Shown in pieces: positions 5,322 through 16,900 of a stretch of DNA of 24,357 nucleotides. The notes under the pieces are model-generated. The model had not been told where the DNA came from. It ran no database searches and saw only the letters and a program-made list of their open reading frames with translations. A program made the position numbers and the translations under genes. This stretch comes from a virus: positions 1 to 24,357 of IMG/VR virus record IMGVR_UViG_3300047490_000285. One strand, given 5' to 3'. Each line of letters begins with the position of its first letter. Within the stretch, counting starts at the first letter, position 1.

Positions 5322-8300
5322 CCATCGGAAGCATTCGCGTTGCTTTTGAGTCTGACCTTGACGACCTTCAGACGGGCGTCGAGGAGTCGATCGAACTCAT
5401 CGAGTCGCTCAAGGACGCCGTCGACGAAGTCAGCGAGGCCGTCGAGCAGATCGAGAAGAGTCGTGTCGAGGTGACGACGGCCGTCGACAAGTCCGAGTTC
5501 GATGCCGTCAGTAAAGAAATCGAAGACTCTTCCGCGACTATGGCCGTAAAGACGGTCATTGACCAGTCTCCTGTGGATCAGGCGAAGGACGATATCGAAA
5601 ACCGCCCTGCCGCGAGACTGGAGATCAAGATCGACATCCTCGCGGTCGAGAAGATTCTTGACGTAATCAACGGGTTCGTTGACAAGGTTAAGGAATCCAT
5701 CGAGGCGATAGGGTCAAATCTGCTGTCCGAGGTCGGCAAGTCGATATTCAAGTTCCTTGGCCCGCTCGGCGCAGCCTTCAAGGTGACGGGCGTTCTGACC
5801 GGCTCGTACGAGAAGCAACTGCACCAAGCCGCAGACGCCACCGAAAACTTAGTGAACCTCTCTGAGCGTTTCGGAGTCACGTACAACGCAATGGAACGCA
5901 TTGCGGAGTCGGCCTCAGCCGCCGGCGTGTCGATGTCGATGCTCGCCAAGGCGCAGACCACGCTGTTGCAGAATGCGTCAAAGGTCAAGATCGGTCAGGT
6001 AGACAGCGAGAACGCCAGAGAGGCGCAAATCTCGTTTAATCGACTTGGCATTTCGCTGGATCAACTCAGGACTCTCAGTCCCGACCAGACGCTCGAACTC
6101 GTGGCAAGCCGCATCACGGCCGTCGAGAACGCGAGCGACCGGGCGGCCATCGCGTTTGATCTCTTCGGCAAGACAGGCGCCGCAATTCTTCCGGCCCTCA
6201 AGGGCATTGAACAGGCCCGGAAGGATATGGAGAGGTTTGGGGCCGAAACGAGCAAGGTCAACCTCAAGCGGCTCGAAGGCCTCGACGAATCATTCGACCG
6301 GCTCTCGATGGCATCGAAGGCACTGTCTGGGACGATGCTATCGCCGCTCGTTCCGATTCAGACCGGCTGGAACAATCTCCTCGCCGACATCAAGGGCGGA
6401 TTCAACAAACTTCTGACTCCACTCTCGACGGGTCTTGCTTCGGCGCTTACCGGCTGGCAAGTGTTTTTCGAGGTGGTCGGCAGAGGCGTAAACATTTTGC
6501 TGCGACTCGCCGGCGCTGCTGCTGAGGTTGCGGTTGCGTTTTCCAATGCGCCTGTGCTCGCCGTCGGCTGGCAGGCGCTTTCGAGCGCGATTATGGACGT
6601 GTACGCGCTCGTTGAGCGACTCGTCGTCGTCGTTGAGGCGGTTGCTTCCTCTATTTCGTCGGCCCTTACTCCGGCAGCCGAGAACTTCAAGAAGTTCGTC
6701 GACATTTCCGCTCCGGCCGGCTCTGTTGCGGACTGGGGGAAAAAACTACTCGTCGCGGCAGGGTACCTCGGCAGCGTCATTGTTACGCTCGGCATCGGCC
6801 AAGCAGCCGTCACGGCATTCGGAGGTGCGTCCGCGGTTAGTTCCGCGAAGGTCGTCGCCGGCAACCTGCTGGCAAGCCTCTCGTTTTCCGGTCTTATGAA
6901 GTCGGCCATTGCGGCCTTTCGGTTCGTGACCATCGGCGCGACCGGCATGGCCGCCAAGTATGTGTCCCAGATGATTCTCATGGGAACATCAACGCTTGCG
7001 TCTTTCATTGCGCCGTTTCTGGCAGGCGTTGCCTCGTTCGTGACGGGCAGTGCTGTCATGGCAACGTCCGCGACAGTCACGGGCTACGCGATGGCTGCCG
7101 CTTGGATCATCGGAACCCTCGGAATTGCCGCAATCATTGTCGCAATTATCGCGGTCATACAGAACTTTGGCACGCTCTATGACTACTTCGCTAACTTCAG
7201 CGAGAACGCCGAGCGGCTGTTCACGCTCGACGGTCTCGCCGAGGCAGCCAAGGCAGTGGCAAAAGCGATTCTTGACGCTTTCGTTGGTGTCGTGAAGGGC
7301 ATCGGCGGCATTGTCGGCAATATCATCAAGGCGATCATCGGCGGGCTCACTGGAATCAAGACCCCTGAGTCAGTAAACGCCGCGAAGGCCGACGCCGAGG
7401 AGATTGCCGCCGCCAGAAAGCGAGAGCAGGAGGCAGCGCTCGCGAGAGAAAAAGCGATCGCCAAGGTTAAGGCTGACATCTCAGGGCTCGGAGTCGTCTC
7501 GGCTGGCCTCGGCGCTCTTGGCGACCTGACTGGAATTGAAGAACTATCCGACGCGGCAGATAACATCAAAAACGCTTATGACGGGATCGCCGCAGGGCCG
7601 GCAGCGGTCGCCGACGAGACAGACAAGGTGATCGAGGTCGTGAACTCTGCGAGAGACTCGCTCAACTCAGCCGTCGTTGATGCTGCTAGGTTCGGCGATG
7701 CTGGCAAGGAAGCGGCGATCGAGGCGAGCGATGAATTCAAGAAATTGCAGCAGCGGTTTGCCGAGAACAAACTCAGCCCGGAGCAGTTCGAGGCGGAGGC
7801 TAAGAGAATCCGCGACGCACTTGAGCAGAACATCGGCAACCTCGACGTCCTGACGGACAGCGACATATTCGATTTCTCGAAGAAGGTCGCAGACGCAGGA
7901 AAAGAAGCCAGAGCAGAGATCGCCAAGATCGGCCGCGGACAAGACCTCGGCAGCACGTTTTCGACAGACCGTTTCTTTCCTACGTCGGACGCAATCAAAG
8001 AGGCGGGCAGTAAGTTTCAGAAGGATTTCGAGGAGCGAAATAAGGAGATCGCCAAGAAACTCGCATCCGGCGAGTTTGGCGACGGGCAGGCCGCCAAGGA
8101 TGCAGCGGCTGATGCGTTCGCTGCCAGCAAAGAGCAATTCGATCGAGACCTCGGCAAGATCAATGCCGACGTTTCTTTCGCGTCCGATATCCGCAAAGCC
8201 CTCGAAGACGCGTTCCTCACTCCTGCCGATATGTTCGAGAAGCGGCTGAAGGAGATCGCCGAGAACAAGTCGCTGACTGACATCGAGAAGAAGCAGGCGG

Positions 8301-9544
8301 CCGCCATGGAGGGCCGCAAGTTTGTCGAGTCGCAGTTCGGAAAGACCGCCGGAGAGAGCCTGCGAGAGAAGTCTCAAGCGATCGACGTGGCGGCGGCGGC
8401 TGGAGCCTTCGAGCCCGGACGAGAAGCCGTCGAGCGACGCAAACTTGCGATGGAGAAAAAGCAAGCCGCGGGTCTTGACGCGACGGCCGGAGAGCAAGTG
8501 CAGTCCGGCGTCGACAAGATCAACGACGCCTTCGGTGTGACCGGCAAGACGATGGCCGAGATACAAGCCACGCTGTCGCCGAAGGAGTTCGAGGAGTATC
8601 AGAAAGCCATCAAGAACAATGCCGACAAGGTGAAGGAGAGCCTCGGCGTCGAAAAGACCGGGGCGCAGAAACTGGCCGAGTCTCGCGAAAAACTCGATCA
8701 GGCGTTCCAAGACGGCGTCATCACTGCCGACGAGCGAGACAAGGCGCTGAAGAAGCAGAAGGACTCACTGCTGTCGTCGCTGGGAATCAGCAAGTCGCCG
8801 GCCGAAGACTTCCAAGCCGCCGTGGATCGCATCAAGGAGAACGCCTCTGCGTTGTCTCCCGACGAGATCGCGAAAGGCCTGAAGGAGGCCAAGGACAAAC
8901 TGCTGTCCGCCCTCGGCATCGACAAGTCGCCAGCGCAAGCAGCGGCCGAGTCGCTGCAAAAACTCAACGAGGCGTTCTCGAAGGGCCAGATTTCGCAGGA
9001 GGAGTTCGCGAAGGGAGCCCAGAAGGCTCGCGACACGCTCCTTCAGAGCCTTGGCATCCCTCTGGACCCAGTCAACGCACTCCGCGATCGCATGGACGAC
9101 CTCCGCGAGGCTTTCTCTCGGGGCCTGATCACTCAAGAGCAGTTCGCGAAGGGGCAGGAAGAGGCCCGGCGATCGATGCTGCCCGGCGGTGAGGCCAAGA
9201 GTCCGGTCGCTCAGTTCCGGGAAGACCTCGACGCCGTGAATCGCGCGGTGTCCGAGGGTCTCGTCAGCGAAGAGGAGGGAGCCGCCAGACGACTCAACTT
9301 GCAAGCCGACCTTCAGGAGAACCTGAAGCCCGCTCTCGACAACCTCCAGCAAGACCGCAGGCAGGTCGGTGCGTCGGACGTTCGCAGCCGCGAGGGCGTG
9401 GATACGTTCTTCCGCATTCTCCAAGGGCGAGACAACCCGTCGCTGAAGGCTCAATTGGAGATCGCGAGAAACACGCGACTGCTCGCGCAGGCGGCCCAAG
9501 ACCCAGACGCCGCGCCGGTCATCGCACAACTCTCAGCGAGATGA
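5318..9544 (+). CDS. Tape measure protein
   Basis: 1408 residues from GTG 5318, overlapping the T-frame stop. It runs right after the G/G-T chaperones, where the tape measure always lies. The N-terminus (~1-70) is a charged heptad-rich coiled coil. Residues ~135-365 carry the Ala/Leu-rich region typical of phage tape measures (for example LFGKTGAAILPALKG). Two hydrophobic blocks, ~380-445 and ~475-620, hold several potential membrane segments (WIIGTLGIAAIIVAIIAVIQ among them), as used for DNA entry into the host. Residues ~690-1050 are a long charged helix. About 1055-1337 is a run of ~45-residue repeats (separate entry). The protein sets tail length and is ejected at infection; by the usual length rule it implies a long tail, about 200 nm. 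No lysozyme or peptidase motif was recognised. Confidence 0.93.
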   Translation: MTIGSIRVAFESDLDDLQTGVEESIELIESLKDAVDEVSEAVEQIEKSRVEVTTAVDKSEFDAVSKEIEDSSATMAVKTVIDQSPVDQAKDDIENRPAARLEIKIDILAVEKILDVINGFVDKVKESIEAIGSNLLSEVGKSIFKFLGPLGAAFKVTGVLTGSYEKQLHQAADATENLVNLSERFGVTYNAMERIAESASAAGVSMSMLAKAQTTLLQNASKVKIGQVDSENAREAQISFNRLGISLDQLRTLSPDQTLELVASRITAVENASDRAAIAFDLFGKTGAAILPALKGIEQARKDMERFGAETSKVNLKRLEGLDESFDRLSMASKALSGTMLSPLVPIQTGWNNLLADIKGGFNKLLTPLSTGLASALTGWQVFFEVVGRGVNILLRLAGAAAEVAVAFSNAPVLAVGWQALSSAIMDVYALVERLVVVVEAVASSISSALTPAAENFKKFVDISAPAGSVADWGKKLLVAAGYLGSVIVTLGIGQAAVTAFGGASAVSSAKVVAGNLLASLSFSGLMKSAIAAFRFVTIGATGMAAKYVSQMILMGTSTLASFIAPFLAGVASFVTGSAVMATSATVTGYAMAAAWIIGTLGIAAIIVAIIAVIQNFGTLYDYFANFSENAERLFTLDGLAEAAKAVAKAILDAFVGVVKGIGGIVGNIIKAIIGGLTGIKTPESVNAAKADAEEIAAARKREQEAALAREKAIAKVKADISGLGVVSAGLGALGDLTGIEELSDAADNIKNAYDGIAAGPAAVADETDKVIEVVNSARDSLNSAVVDAARFGDAGKEAAIEASDEFKKLQQRFAENKLSPEQFEAEAKRIRDALEQNIGNLDVLTDSDIFDFSKKVADAGKEARAEIAKIGRGQDLGSTFSTDRFFPTSDAIKEAGSKFQKDFEERNKEIAKKLASGEFGDGQAAKDAAADAFAASKEQFDRDLGKINADVSFASDIRKALEDAFLTPADMFEKRLKEIAENKSLTDIEKKQAAAMEGRKFVESQFGKTAGESLREKSQAIDVAAAAGAFEPGREAVERRKLAMEKKQAAGLDATAGEQVQSGVDKINDAFGVTGKTMAEIQATLSPKEFEEYQKAIKNNADKVKESLGVEKTGAQKLAESREKLDQAFQDGVITADERDKALKKQKDSLLSSLGISKSPAEDFQAAVDRIKENASALSPDEIAKGLKEAKDKLLSALGIDKSPAQAAAESLQKLNEAFSKGQISQEEFAKGAQKARDTLLQSLGIPLDPVNALRDRMDDLREAFSRGLITQEQFAKGQEEARRSMLPGGEAKSPVAQFREDLDAVNRAVSEGLVSEEEGAARRLNLQADLQENLKPALDNLQQDRRQVGASDVRSREGVDTFFRILQGRDNPSLKAQLEIARNTRLLAQAAQDPDAAPVIAQLSAR
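8480..9333 (+). repeat. ~45-residue repeats in the tape-measure C-terminus
   Basis: About five to six degenerate units of 41-46 residues follow one another, the clear ones from 8663. The shared pattern is 'SPA..f...l..l..AF..G.Is.eeFakg...aR..LL.sLGI'. Examples are LDQAFQDGVITADERDKALK, LNEAFSKGQISQEEFAKGAQ and LREAFSRGLITQEQFAKGQE, linked by LGISKSP, LGIDKSP and LGIPLDP. The AF..G.I..EEF core resembles short helix-turn-helix hairpins such as SHOCT-like segments. Repeat units usually alter tail length or flexibility. Confidence 0.75.
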
Positions 9545-9547
9545 GCC

Positions 9548-10525
9548 ATGCCAGAGAACAACTACACGACGGTCTGGACGCCGAACATTCCCGGGATCGT
9601 CGACTGCCGCGAACTGTATCGAGGCCGCGCGAGAACGGCCAATCTCGAAGGCACGCCGACGTACGTGCGTGACTTCCTCGTGCGAACGTCCACCGGCGCG
9701 CCGAACATGCGGCTCGTGGCCGCGGCCCCCGGCCCGAACTGGCGAGACCCGTATCCCGACGACGCGAACTGCATCCTCGTCGATAGCAATGTCAGGCAAG
9801 ACGGCGAATCGCCGTTCCACTACCGGGTCACCTTCACCTACAGGTTTCTCGACGAAACGGACCGCATTCCATGGCTTCGGCCGTCCGTGTTCTCGTTCTC
9901 TGGCTCGCTCGCGAGTGCTCCGGCGTTCTGGTACTACCCGAACGCTGGCGACAATGCCACGAAGCGGGTCATCACGAACACTGCTGGCGATCCGCTGTCT
10001 GGGCTTGATCGCGACGAGGGCGAGTTCAATGTCACGATCTCGTACAACCAGCGACCTCCGTTCAATTTTCAGCGAGCCCAACTCTACGTCGGCGCGATCA
10101 ACTCAGACACATGGAGCGGCGGGGCTCCAAAAACTTGGAAGGTGATGAGCATCACCGCGAACCAGAAGTACGAACTCATCCAGCCGAACACGCCGAACGA
10201 CAGCCCTGTGAAGGGCTACTACTGGGAGACGCAGATCACTCTCGGGTATCGCAACACGGGCTGGGACTTGCAGACGTGGGACGTCGGATTCAACGAGATC
10301 GTGGGCGGGCAGCGACGAAAGATTCTTGCCGGCAGCGAGCCGGTAAGCGAGCCTGCGGCCCTGACGAACGGCGTCGCGAAGACACCGGGCCAGCCGCCGG
10401 ACCTTCTCGTGTTTCGTATCTATCCGATGCTTCCGTTCACCGGCATCTTCGAGCCGATCCCCGACACGGCTCGGTATCCGAACGCGTTCCCGTACAACGT
10501 CCTCGCGAACTACTACGGGTGGTGA
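9548..10525 (+). CDS. Putative tail-tip / distal tail protein, unknown family
   Basis: 325 residues, starting three bases after the tape-measure stop. The sequence is beta-rich and aromatic: PFHYRVTFTYRFLDE, FNVTISYNQRPPFNF, YYWETQITLGYRNTGWDLQT, ending LANYYGW. Strands such as KGYYWETQITLGY resemble those of virion jelly-roll or galectin-like domains. There is no signal peptide, membrane segment or catalytic motif that I recognise. The position after the tape measure is where distal-tail (Dit) or tail-associated proteins usually lie, which is the only basis for the role. Size and strand content fit a Dit-like protein, but no diagnostic motif was found. Confidence 0.6.
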   Translation: MPENNYTTVWTPNIPGIVDCRELYRGRARTANLEGTPTYVRDFLVRTSTGAPNMRLVAAAPGPNWRDPYPDDANCILVDSNVRQDGESPFHYRVTFTYRFLDETDRIPWLRPSVFSFSGSLASAPAFWYYPNAGDNATKRVITNTAGDPLSGLDRDEGEFNVTISYNQRPPFNFQRAQLYVGAINSDTWSGGAPKTWKVMSITANQKYELIQPNTPNDSPVKGYYWETQITLGYRNTGWDLQTWDVGFNEIVGGQRRKILAGSEPVSEPAALTNGVAKTPGQPPDLLVFRIYPMLPFTGIFEPIPDTARYPNAFPYNVLANYYGW

Positions 10526-10527
10526 CA

Positions 10528-10917
10528 GTGAAGCAGAGGAATCAGCCGTCGAACCGCGGAGATCAGCCGGTCACGTTTCGCCACAGCGATGCACAGAGAA
10601 TCGCAAACGCCGTGGCGGCACACGAGGGCGGGCGGCGAGATCGCAAGCCAAGCCAGTTGCCGAGGGCAGCGGGCGGCGGCGGCGGTGGCTCTGAACTCAG
10701 AACGGCGACGTTTCTTGGTGGCTGGCTTAGAGGAACCTATCGTGTGATTAACTTTGACGGCCATAACGTGGCATTTGGTTCGACCAACACGGCCGTGTGT
10801 CTCAATATCACCAATCACATATACGGCGTCGGCTCTTCGACCGCGGCGAGGCGGTGTTTCGTGACCCTTGCTCCGACAACCGTTGGAGACTACTTGCTCG
10901 TCAGCGCTCAGCACTAG
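10528..10917 (+). CDS. Small tail-region protein, unknown
   Basis: 129 residues from GTG 10528; GTG 10522, overlapping the previous stop as GTGA, is an alternative. GGTGG just upstream is a weak Shine-Dalgarno. The N-terminus (TFRHSDAQRIANAVAAHEGG) is a basic amphipathic helix. A six-glycine linker (~residues 52-57) separates it from a beta-rich domain (FLGGWLRGTYRVINFDGHNV, ..., YLLVSAQH) that could be a small virion-surface domain. The longer frame upstream to 10111 lies inside the preceding gene and is not real coding. It is eight bases from the start of the giant tail protein, so probably in the same operon and acting with it. I do not recognise a family. Confidence 0.6.
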   Translation: MKQRNQPSNRGDQPVTFRHSDAQRIANAVAAHEGGRRDRKPSQLPRAAGGGGGGSELRTATFLGGWLRGTYRVINFDGHNVAFGSTNTAVCLNITNHIYGVGSSTAARRCFVTLAPTTVGDYLLVSAQH

Positions 10918-10924
10918 GGCAGCA

Positions 10925-13900
10925 ATGAACCCGCAGGACACGTCACGCTCGTGCCATTCCGGCGAGGCTGGCTTTTTGTCTGCCGGAGATCAACGCGCGT
11001 ACGAAAACACCCGGGCGCTGGCGTCGCATGGCAGGCTCGTCGACAGGGTCACTGGCGACAGAAAAATTCCGCACAGCGAAAACGCCCAGTGGAAAAAACT
11101 CTCCACAAACGGCCTGACTCATTGCGGAATCGCCGACGACGGATCGCTGTGGGCTTGGGGTGCCCCTCCGCTCGGAGATGGGACGATAACGGGCAGCGAA
11201 CAACCGCGACTAATTAGCAGCGACAAGTGGATCGACGTAAGCGTCGGTCGTGTTGACAAAACCCGCGGCGCGCAAGTACTCCAAAGCACCACGGTGTACA
11301 GTTCTCCTGTCGCATATCAATGGCCGGTTGTCTCGTTTGAGAACTCCGATAACCCCGATTGTCGCGCGACTTATGTTCTTGCCATAAGAGAGTCTGACGG
11401 CTCTCTGTGGGGCTGGGGCAGTAACGTGGGTGGAGTCCTTGGGAACGGAAAGGCTGCCCCCGGCCTCTTGGAAATCCGCCCCCGTGTGTATTTGTCTGGG
11501 TCGGTGTCTTCTGTTACTCCACTTCCGGCTTCTCCAGTTGAAATTTTCTTCAACTCCATCGACCCGTACGGCAATCTCACGGTGAAGTCCGATGACCCGG
11601 AAGGAGACTCGTTAGTCACTCGGAGGGCAGTCATAAAGCCACGCATCCGTACGGAGTTCGTCACGCCCGGAGGTGATTTGTTTGTCAACAACTACGGAGA
11701 GTACAGGTCGACGCCCACTATAGAGACTTACATCGTCGACGAAAGTGGAAACGAAATCACAGCGAGCGACGAGACGCAGCATGCGTCGTTCGATGCAGCC
11801 ATCATGTATAGCGTCGTTGGCGTGACAGTAGTAAGCCAGTCGGCGCCGACGAGAGGGCCTGTCGTGGTAAGTTTCTCTGGAAGAAGGCTTCCGGACTCGT
11901 CGCACGCCTCCGCCGAATGCACGGTGGATGCAGCGGGTTACGTCACATCTATCAGCGTGCTGGACGGTGGTTTGTACGAAGAGCCGCCCAAGGCGGCTGT
12001 CAACGCTTCTGGGGCGGAAGTCCAAGTCAGCGTCGTTCTGGCGGCCAAGGTCAGGGGCGTGCGAGCCAAGACACGAGGCGTCTACTATGACCGCTTTGAT
12101 CGCATAAGAGTGAGGGCAAAAGCGCCTCCGGCGGACGTCATCTCGGAGGCGGTCATAGTTCTCCCGCTCGATGCGCCATTCTTGAGCGTGTCGTATGAGT
12201 CCTTTGAGGTTCTCGACGGCGGGGACGGATATACGGTTATTGACGGGCTCGAAGGCACCGGACCCGGAATGTCATCGCATCGGCTGACTGCAAGAACGCC
12301 GCCCACATCGAACGTGATAGCGCCGCAGGGCTTTCAAGTTGGCCTGTGCTCGCTGGCTCCATCGCCCACGAGAGGCCTGTCGCTAACGCCGACAACAACC
12401 GCATCAGCGTTGACTACCGCAACACGAATTATCACAAGCAGTCGATACGGCCTCTACTCGCTGCCGTACGCGACGACGAGTCAGACCATTCTCGTGGGAT
12501 CGTATTTTTCGTCCTCGCCTCCGCCGGCCGTCACGGCGAGGGTTATCTGGATAGGCTCAGACCGCACGCCCGTGCCGTGCACAACCGCGTGGTCGCTGTT
12601 TTATGGCAATATCTATCGACTAAGAGTGGTTGTACCTTCGATCTACGACCCCGTCAGAGACTCTACGCCCGTTATTGAGGTGAACGTCCCGACGATGGTA
12701 GTTGACGACCAAGACGACGGGAACGTCACTGGCGGAATAGAGAAAGAGATTGGCACGTTCGGAGGGGCTATGCGATATTGGAGCCCCGGTGCGGTGTACA
12801 CGGGCGCTGGCGAGGTAGAGCGGACCTTCGCAGGCGGTGATGTCTGGCGCCCCGCCGACTCCTCGGGCATACCCAGAACATTTAAGAAGTACTGGGAATA
12901 CGTGCCCAATAGCGTTGCCGGTGGAGGTGGTCGGTGGTATCCGGTCGCGCAACAAAAAAGTTTACTCCGCGTGGTGACTACAACTCCGGCGCATACTCGC
13001 CTTGTTGGCTTTGACCTGCACCCATCCGGCATCGGCAACAGGCTTGAATACTTCCCGCAGCGTGGCTTTGAAGTGCAGCCTCTGTCTATTGCGTGGGCAG
13101 GCGGAGAAACAGGCACAAGAAGGGTGTCCATGTCGGCGACACACTCAGCGACAGAGCGCGACACTGTGAGCATTACGGTTTCGATCGACGAGCAAGGGGC
13201 GGGGTACGAAACCGAGCCGCTTCCGGTCATTACAAACCTAGTGCTTTCGTTGTCGCCGAGCGACAATGCGAGGCAGTATACGAGCGTCTGCGCGATGACG
13301 CTCGCCAACCGCTCGGCAGCGGTTTCTGGCGGCCGTGTATATGAATGGGGCGAGCAAAGTCTGACAGGCTTGTATCGCCCGTCGCTTCGGCCGTACTCCC
13401 TTTCGATAAAAGCGCCTGACTACCCGACGCATATCTCGCTCGTGTCGCCGTCTGTATGGATAAACGCATGGCTGAGCGGCGTCTCGAAGCCGATCGTTCC
13501 GGTGTGCGCCATGTTTGGCGGCTCCCCCGCATACGCCATTCGCATGCCAAAAGATGAGTTTCCTGAAGAGGTGATGCTTTCTCGCTCGGTTGAGTTTTAT
13601 GGACCGTCAGGAGTCAATTCGCAATCCGGTGGAGGCATTGGGCTCGATCGCTCGCCCACAGGCCTTGAGGTTATTTTCCCCCCGACTGGCGGCGGGTGGA
13701 TTACTGCCCCGCCGTCAACCGACGAGTACTCCTGCAAGGTCATTAAGCCTGCCGAGCCGGTCAAGGCTATCTCTAGGAGGCAATCTCGACCGCCGCCCGA
13801 CATTAACTCGCTCAATCTTTTTCGCGAAACAAACGACCTGATAGTGGTCGACGCGAATGATGACACTTGGATTCTGAGAGAAGACCCAGTTCGCGACGCC

Positions 13901-16900
13901 GGAAACGTCTATCCGAGAGACGGCGCTGTTAATTTGAGCGACCATACAGCGCAACTGCGCTCAACTCGCATTGGGCCTCCAGTCCTGACGAAAGTCTCGG
14001 AATCGCTTCCATCGGTCAAGGCTTCCTTCGCAGTCGCGCCCGAGTTTGTGATCACTGGCGGCGACGGCAAGACTTATCAGCAGTTCGAGTTCTGGGACCG
14101 CACGCAGAGCGTTTCGCTGAAGACATCATCATTGCCACCTGCATATTTGTTCTGGGGCTACGACCCCATCGAGTCGTGGGATGAGAGCGATCACTATGTC
14201 GTTCTCGAACCCTCGTCGGAGTCATACCCTTTTATTTCCTTGGACAGTAAAAGCGCAGTCACTCTCAAAAGAACAGGCGGGGAATACGCCCGCGTCACTG
14301 TGGGCGCCCAAAAACTTGATGGTGCATGGGACATAACCTACTCCACCGCAGATAAGACACAGAGTTTGACGAGCGGAATCGTATCTGCGTCCGGGACCGT
14401 GCATTTGCAGCCCTCGACACTCACATACACGCAGTTGCCAAAATATGAAGCATCAGTCTCGGCCGAATGGGACAACAACACGCTCAGCGTGTCGCTTTGC
14501 AATGGCAAGATAGAGAACGTGTACTCCTCGTCGATTGACATGATAATATCGTCTCGTCCGGTAAATTCTAGTTCCTTTGACTTCTACTGGACGCAACTTC
14601 CGTCATTTGAATTGTCTGTAAATGGAGTTGCTATACCGCTTTCGCTCGTGACATACAGACTCGACAGGTTCGTTGGCGATGCAGTCAAGATTCACAAACC
14701 TACCGTGTCATTGAAAGCGCATCCGGAAGTTGCTGACTTTGCGATCATGCCCGATGGCACTGCCCAATTCATAACAGACGGCTTTTTCGGAATGCATCGG
14801 CAAGCGGCGTCGGCAAGCGGCGTCACGTCTCTTTCGGCGTCCGGTTTTATCTCATGCGACGGAGGAGTCCAGTACTGCGGGGCAAATTCGTATTCGACCT
14901 ATCGAGTCCTGACAATTGAAGGAAATGCCTACCTCAGCAACATAGACATCGACGTGACAGACGGCGGTGAGGACTACACTGAGGTGCCGTTGGTCACTCC
15001 GTCGTTTGTGCCGAATGGCATTGCTCATGTCGAAGCCACGATAGACGGAAAGGTGGAGTCCATCGGCCTTGAGAAGAAGGGCTCTGGCTTCAAAACCCCA
15101 CCCACTGTCGTCTTCTCTGGCGGAGAGGGCAGCGGCGCGGAAGCCGAGGCAAAAATCGAAGGGCCGCTCGGCGAGATTGCCGTCGCCAATGCCGGCAGTG
15201 GCTATGACGTGCCGCCGGAGGTCCGGCTCGTGGGAAGAGGCATAGCCGCCATGGCAACCGCCCGCGTCTCGGGCGGCGCGGTTCAGGCGATAGACATCTC
15301 CTACGGAGGCCTCTATCAAGTCTTGCCAACTGTGCAGTTTGTTTCTAGCAAGCGAGTGGTTTCAATCTCTGTCACAGACGGCGGCGACGGCTACTCGTCC
15401 GCGCCGAGCGTTGTTGTGTGCGGCCGCGGCTCAGGCGCGGCTGGCTTTGCCGTGATCTCCGCCGAACTGAGTGATGTAATCATCGAGTCTGGCGGCGGCG
15501 GATACGACGCAAGTCTTCCGCCATCGGTGGAGGTCGTCTCAGTCGACGGATTCGGCTCCGGCGCGGAAGTGTCTCTAGTCGTCGATCCGGAGACTGGCAT
15601 CGTCTCGTCGGCGACGATCAACTCGCCCGGCAGCGGATATCGCCTTCCGCCGCAGTTGATCGTGTCTGGCGGTGGTGGATGCCGCCTTGTGGCGAAGATA
15701 TCGGGCTTCGTCGAGTCCGTCGTTGTCACCGCTGGAGGACACGGCTACAAAACTCCGCCTGTTGTCTTGTTTCAGGGAGGGGGCGGGAGTGGTGCAACGG
15801 CCACTGCCTCAACCCAAGACATCGGCAGCGGAGCGACGGCGTCGGCGACGCTCAATGGATATGTCTATGGCGTTGTGGTGACAAACAAAGGCTCCGGTTA
15901 TCAACACTCGCCAGATGTGTTCCTTGTCGGCGGAGGCAACGCCACCGCTGCGGCTGCTTACAGTGCCTTGCAGGCAGGCGACATCTCTCGCAAGGCATAC
16001 AACGACACGCCGTCCGTTGCCGTGGCTCAGGCACGGATAGAAGGCAGGATGTCGAACCTTACGGTGGTCTCTGGTGGCAGCACATATTCATCGCTTTTCA
16101 ATGGCGGCAGCCTGAAGCGTGAGACTGACTATCGCCGGTCTCACGCAACCGGCATAGACCCGGTTTTCTTCTCATTCGGACCTCGTTTCCAGTCGACTGC
16201 CGTGCCCGGAGACAGTTTTTTTTGGAACGACACACGCGACGATCAAGCGAGGATGCTGCATCCATCGTGGCTTATGGTTCGCGAACTGAACGCCGGCCTG
16301 CTCCTTGCAACAGACAAATATCCTGACGGCAGCGTATACGCCACTGGCGGAACAGAGAGCGTGCAGGATGTGTTTTTCCAGCGACCGCTGATTGTTCCGT
16401 GCAACGGCCATCTGTTCTATGTTTCGGGAATTGAGGGCAGCAGGACGGTGTCTGCCGCTGTTCGCTCGCCATACACTTTCAGTTTGTCGCGGGCGTCAGC
16501 AAATTACGGCATCGACGTTCTAACGGCCAGCGCGATGAATGTGTTTCGGTGCGAAGACCTTACCGGCAAAACACTAACAAGAGCGGTTATCGATGGCTAC
16601 AATGCGGGGCTCTCTGGATACTACGGGCAAGGCGTTAGGCTCTCTAGCGGAATGATTCTTAATCACGTTCGCTTTTCTGCGCCGCCGGTTTTTGTTCTCT
16701 CAGACCCCGCAGGCACGGGCGCATCTGTGCAGTGTTCACTCGACGAAAGCGGGAAGATAGTTTCGCTCGACGTCGCTGCGCAGGGCGCCTCGTATACGGA
16801 GAAGTGCGTTGTTGCAATGTCTTCGTGCAACGTGAAGAAAGCAGCGTGCGAGTGCGAGTGCGTCGTGTCCGCATCTGGCTCGATCTCACACATAGTCGTT

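Noticed and set aside
7667-9529. Long minus-strand open frames opposite the tape measure (347 and 254 residues)
   Set aside because: They mirror the repetitive, Leu/Arg-rich complement of the tape measure; no ribosome site or motif.
10111-10521. Upstream extension of the small tail-region protein
   Set aside because: It overlaps the tail-tip gene fully and reads as Arg/Pro-rich shadow sequence.
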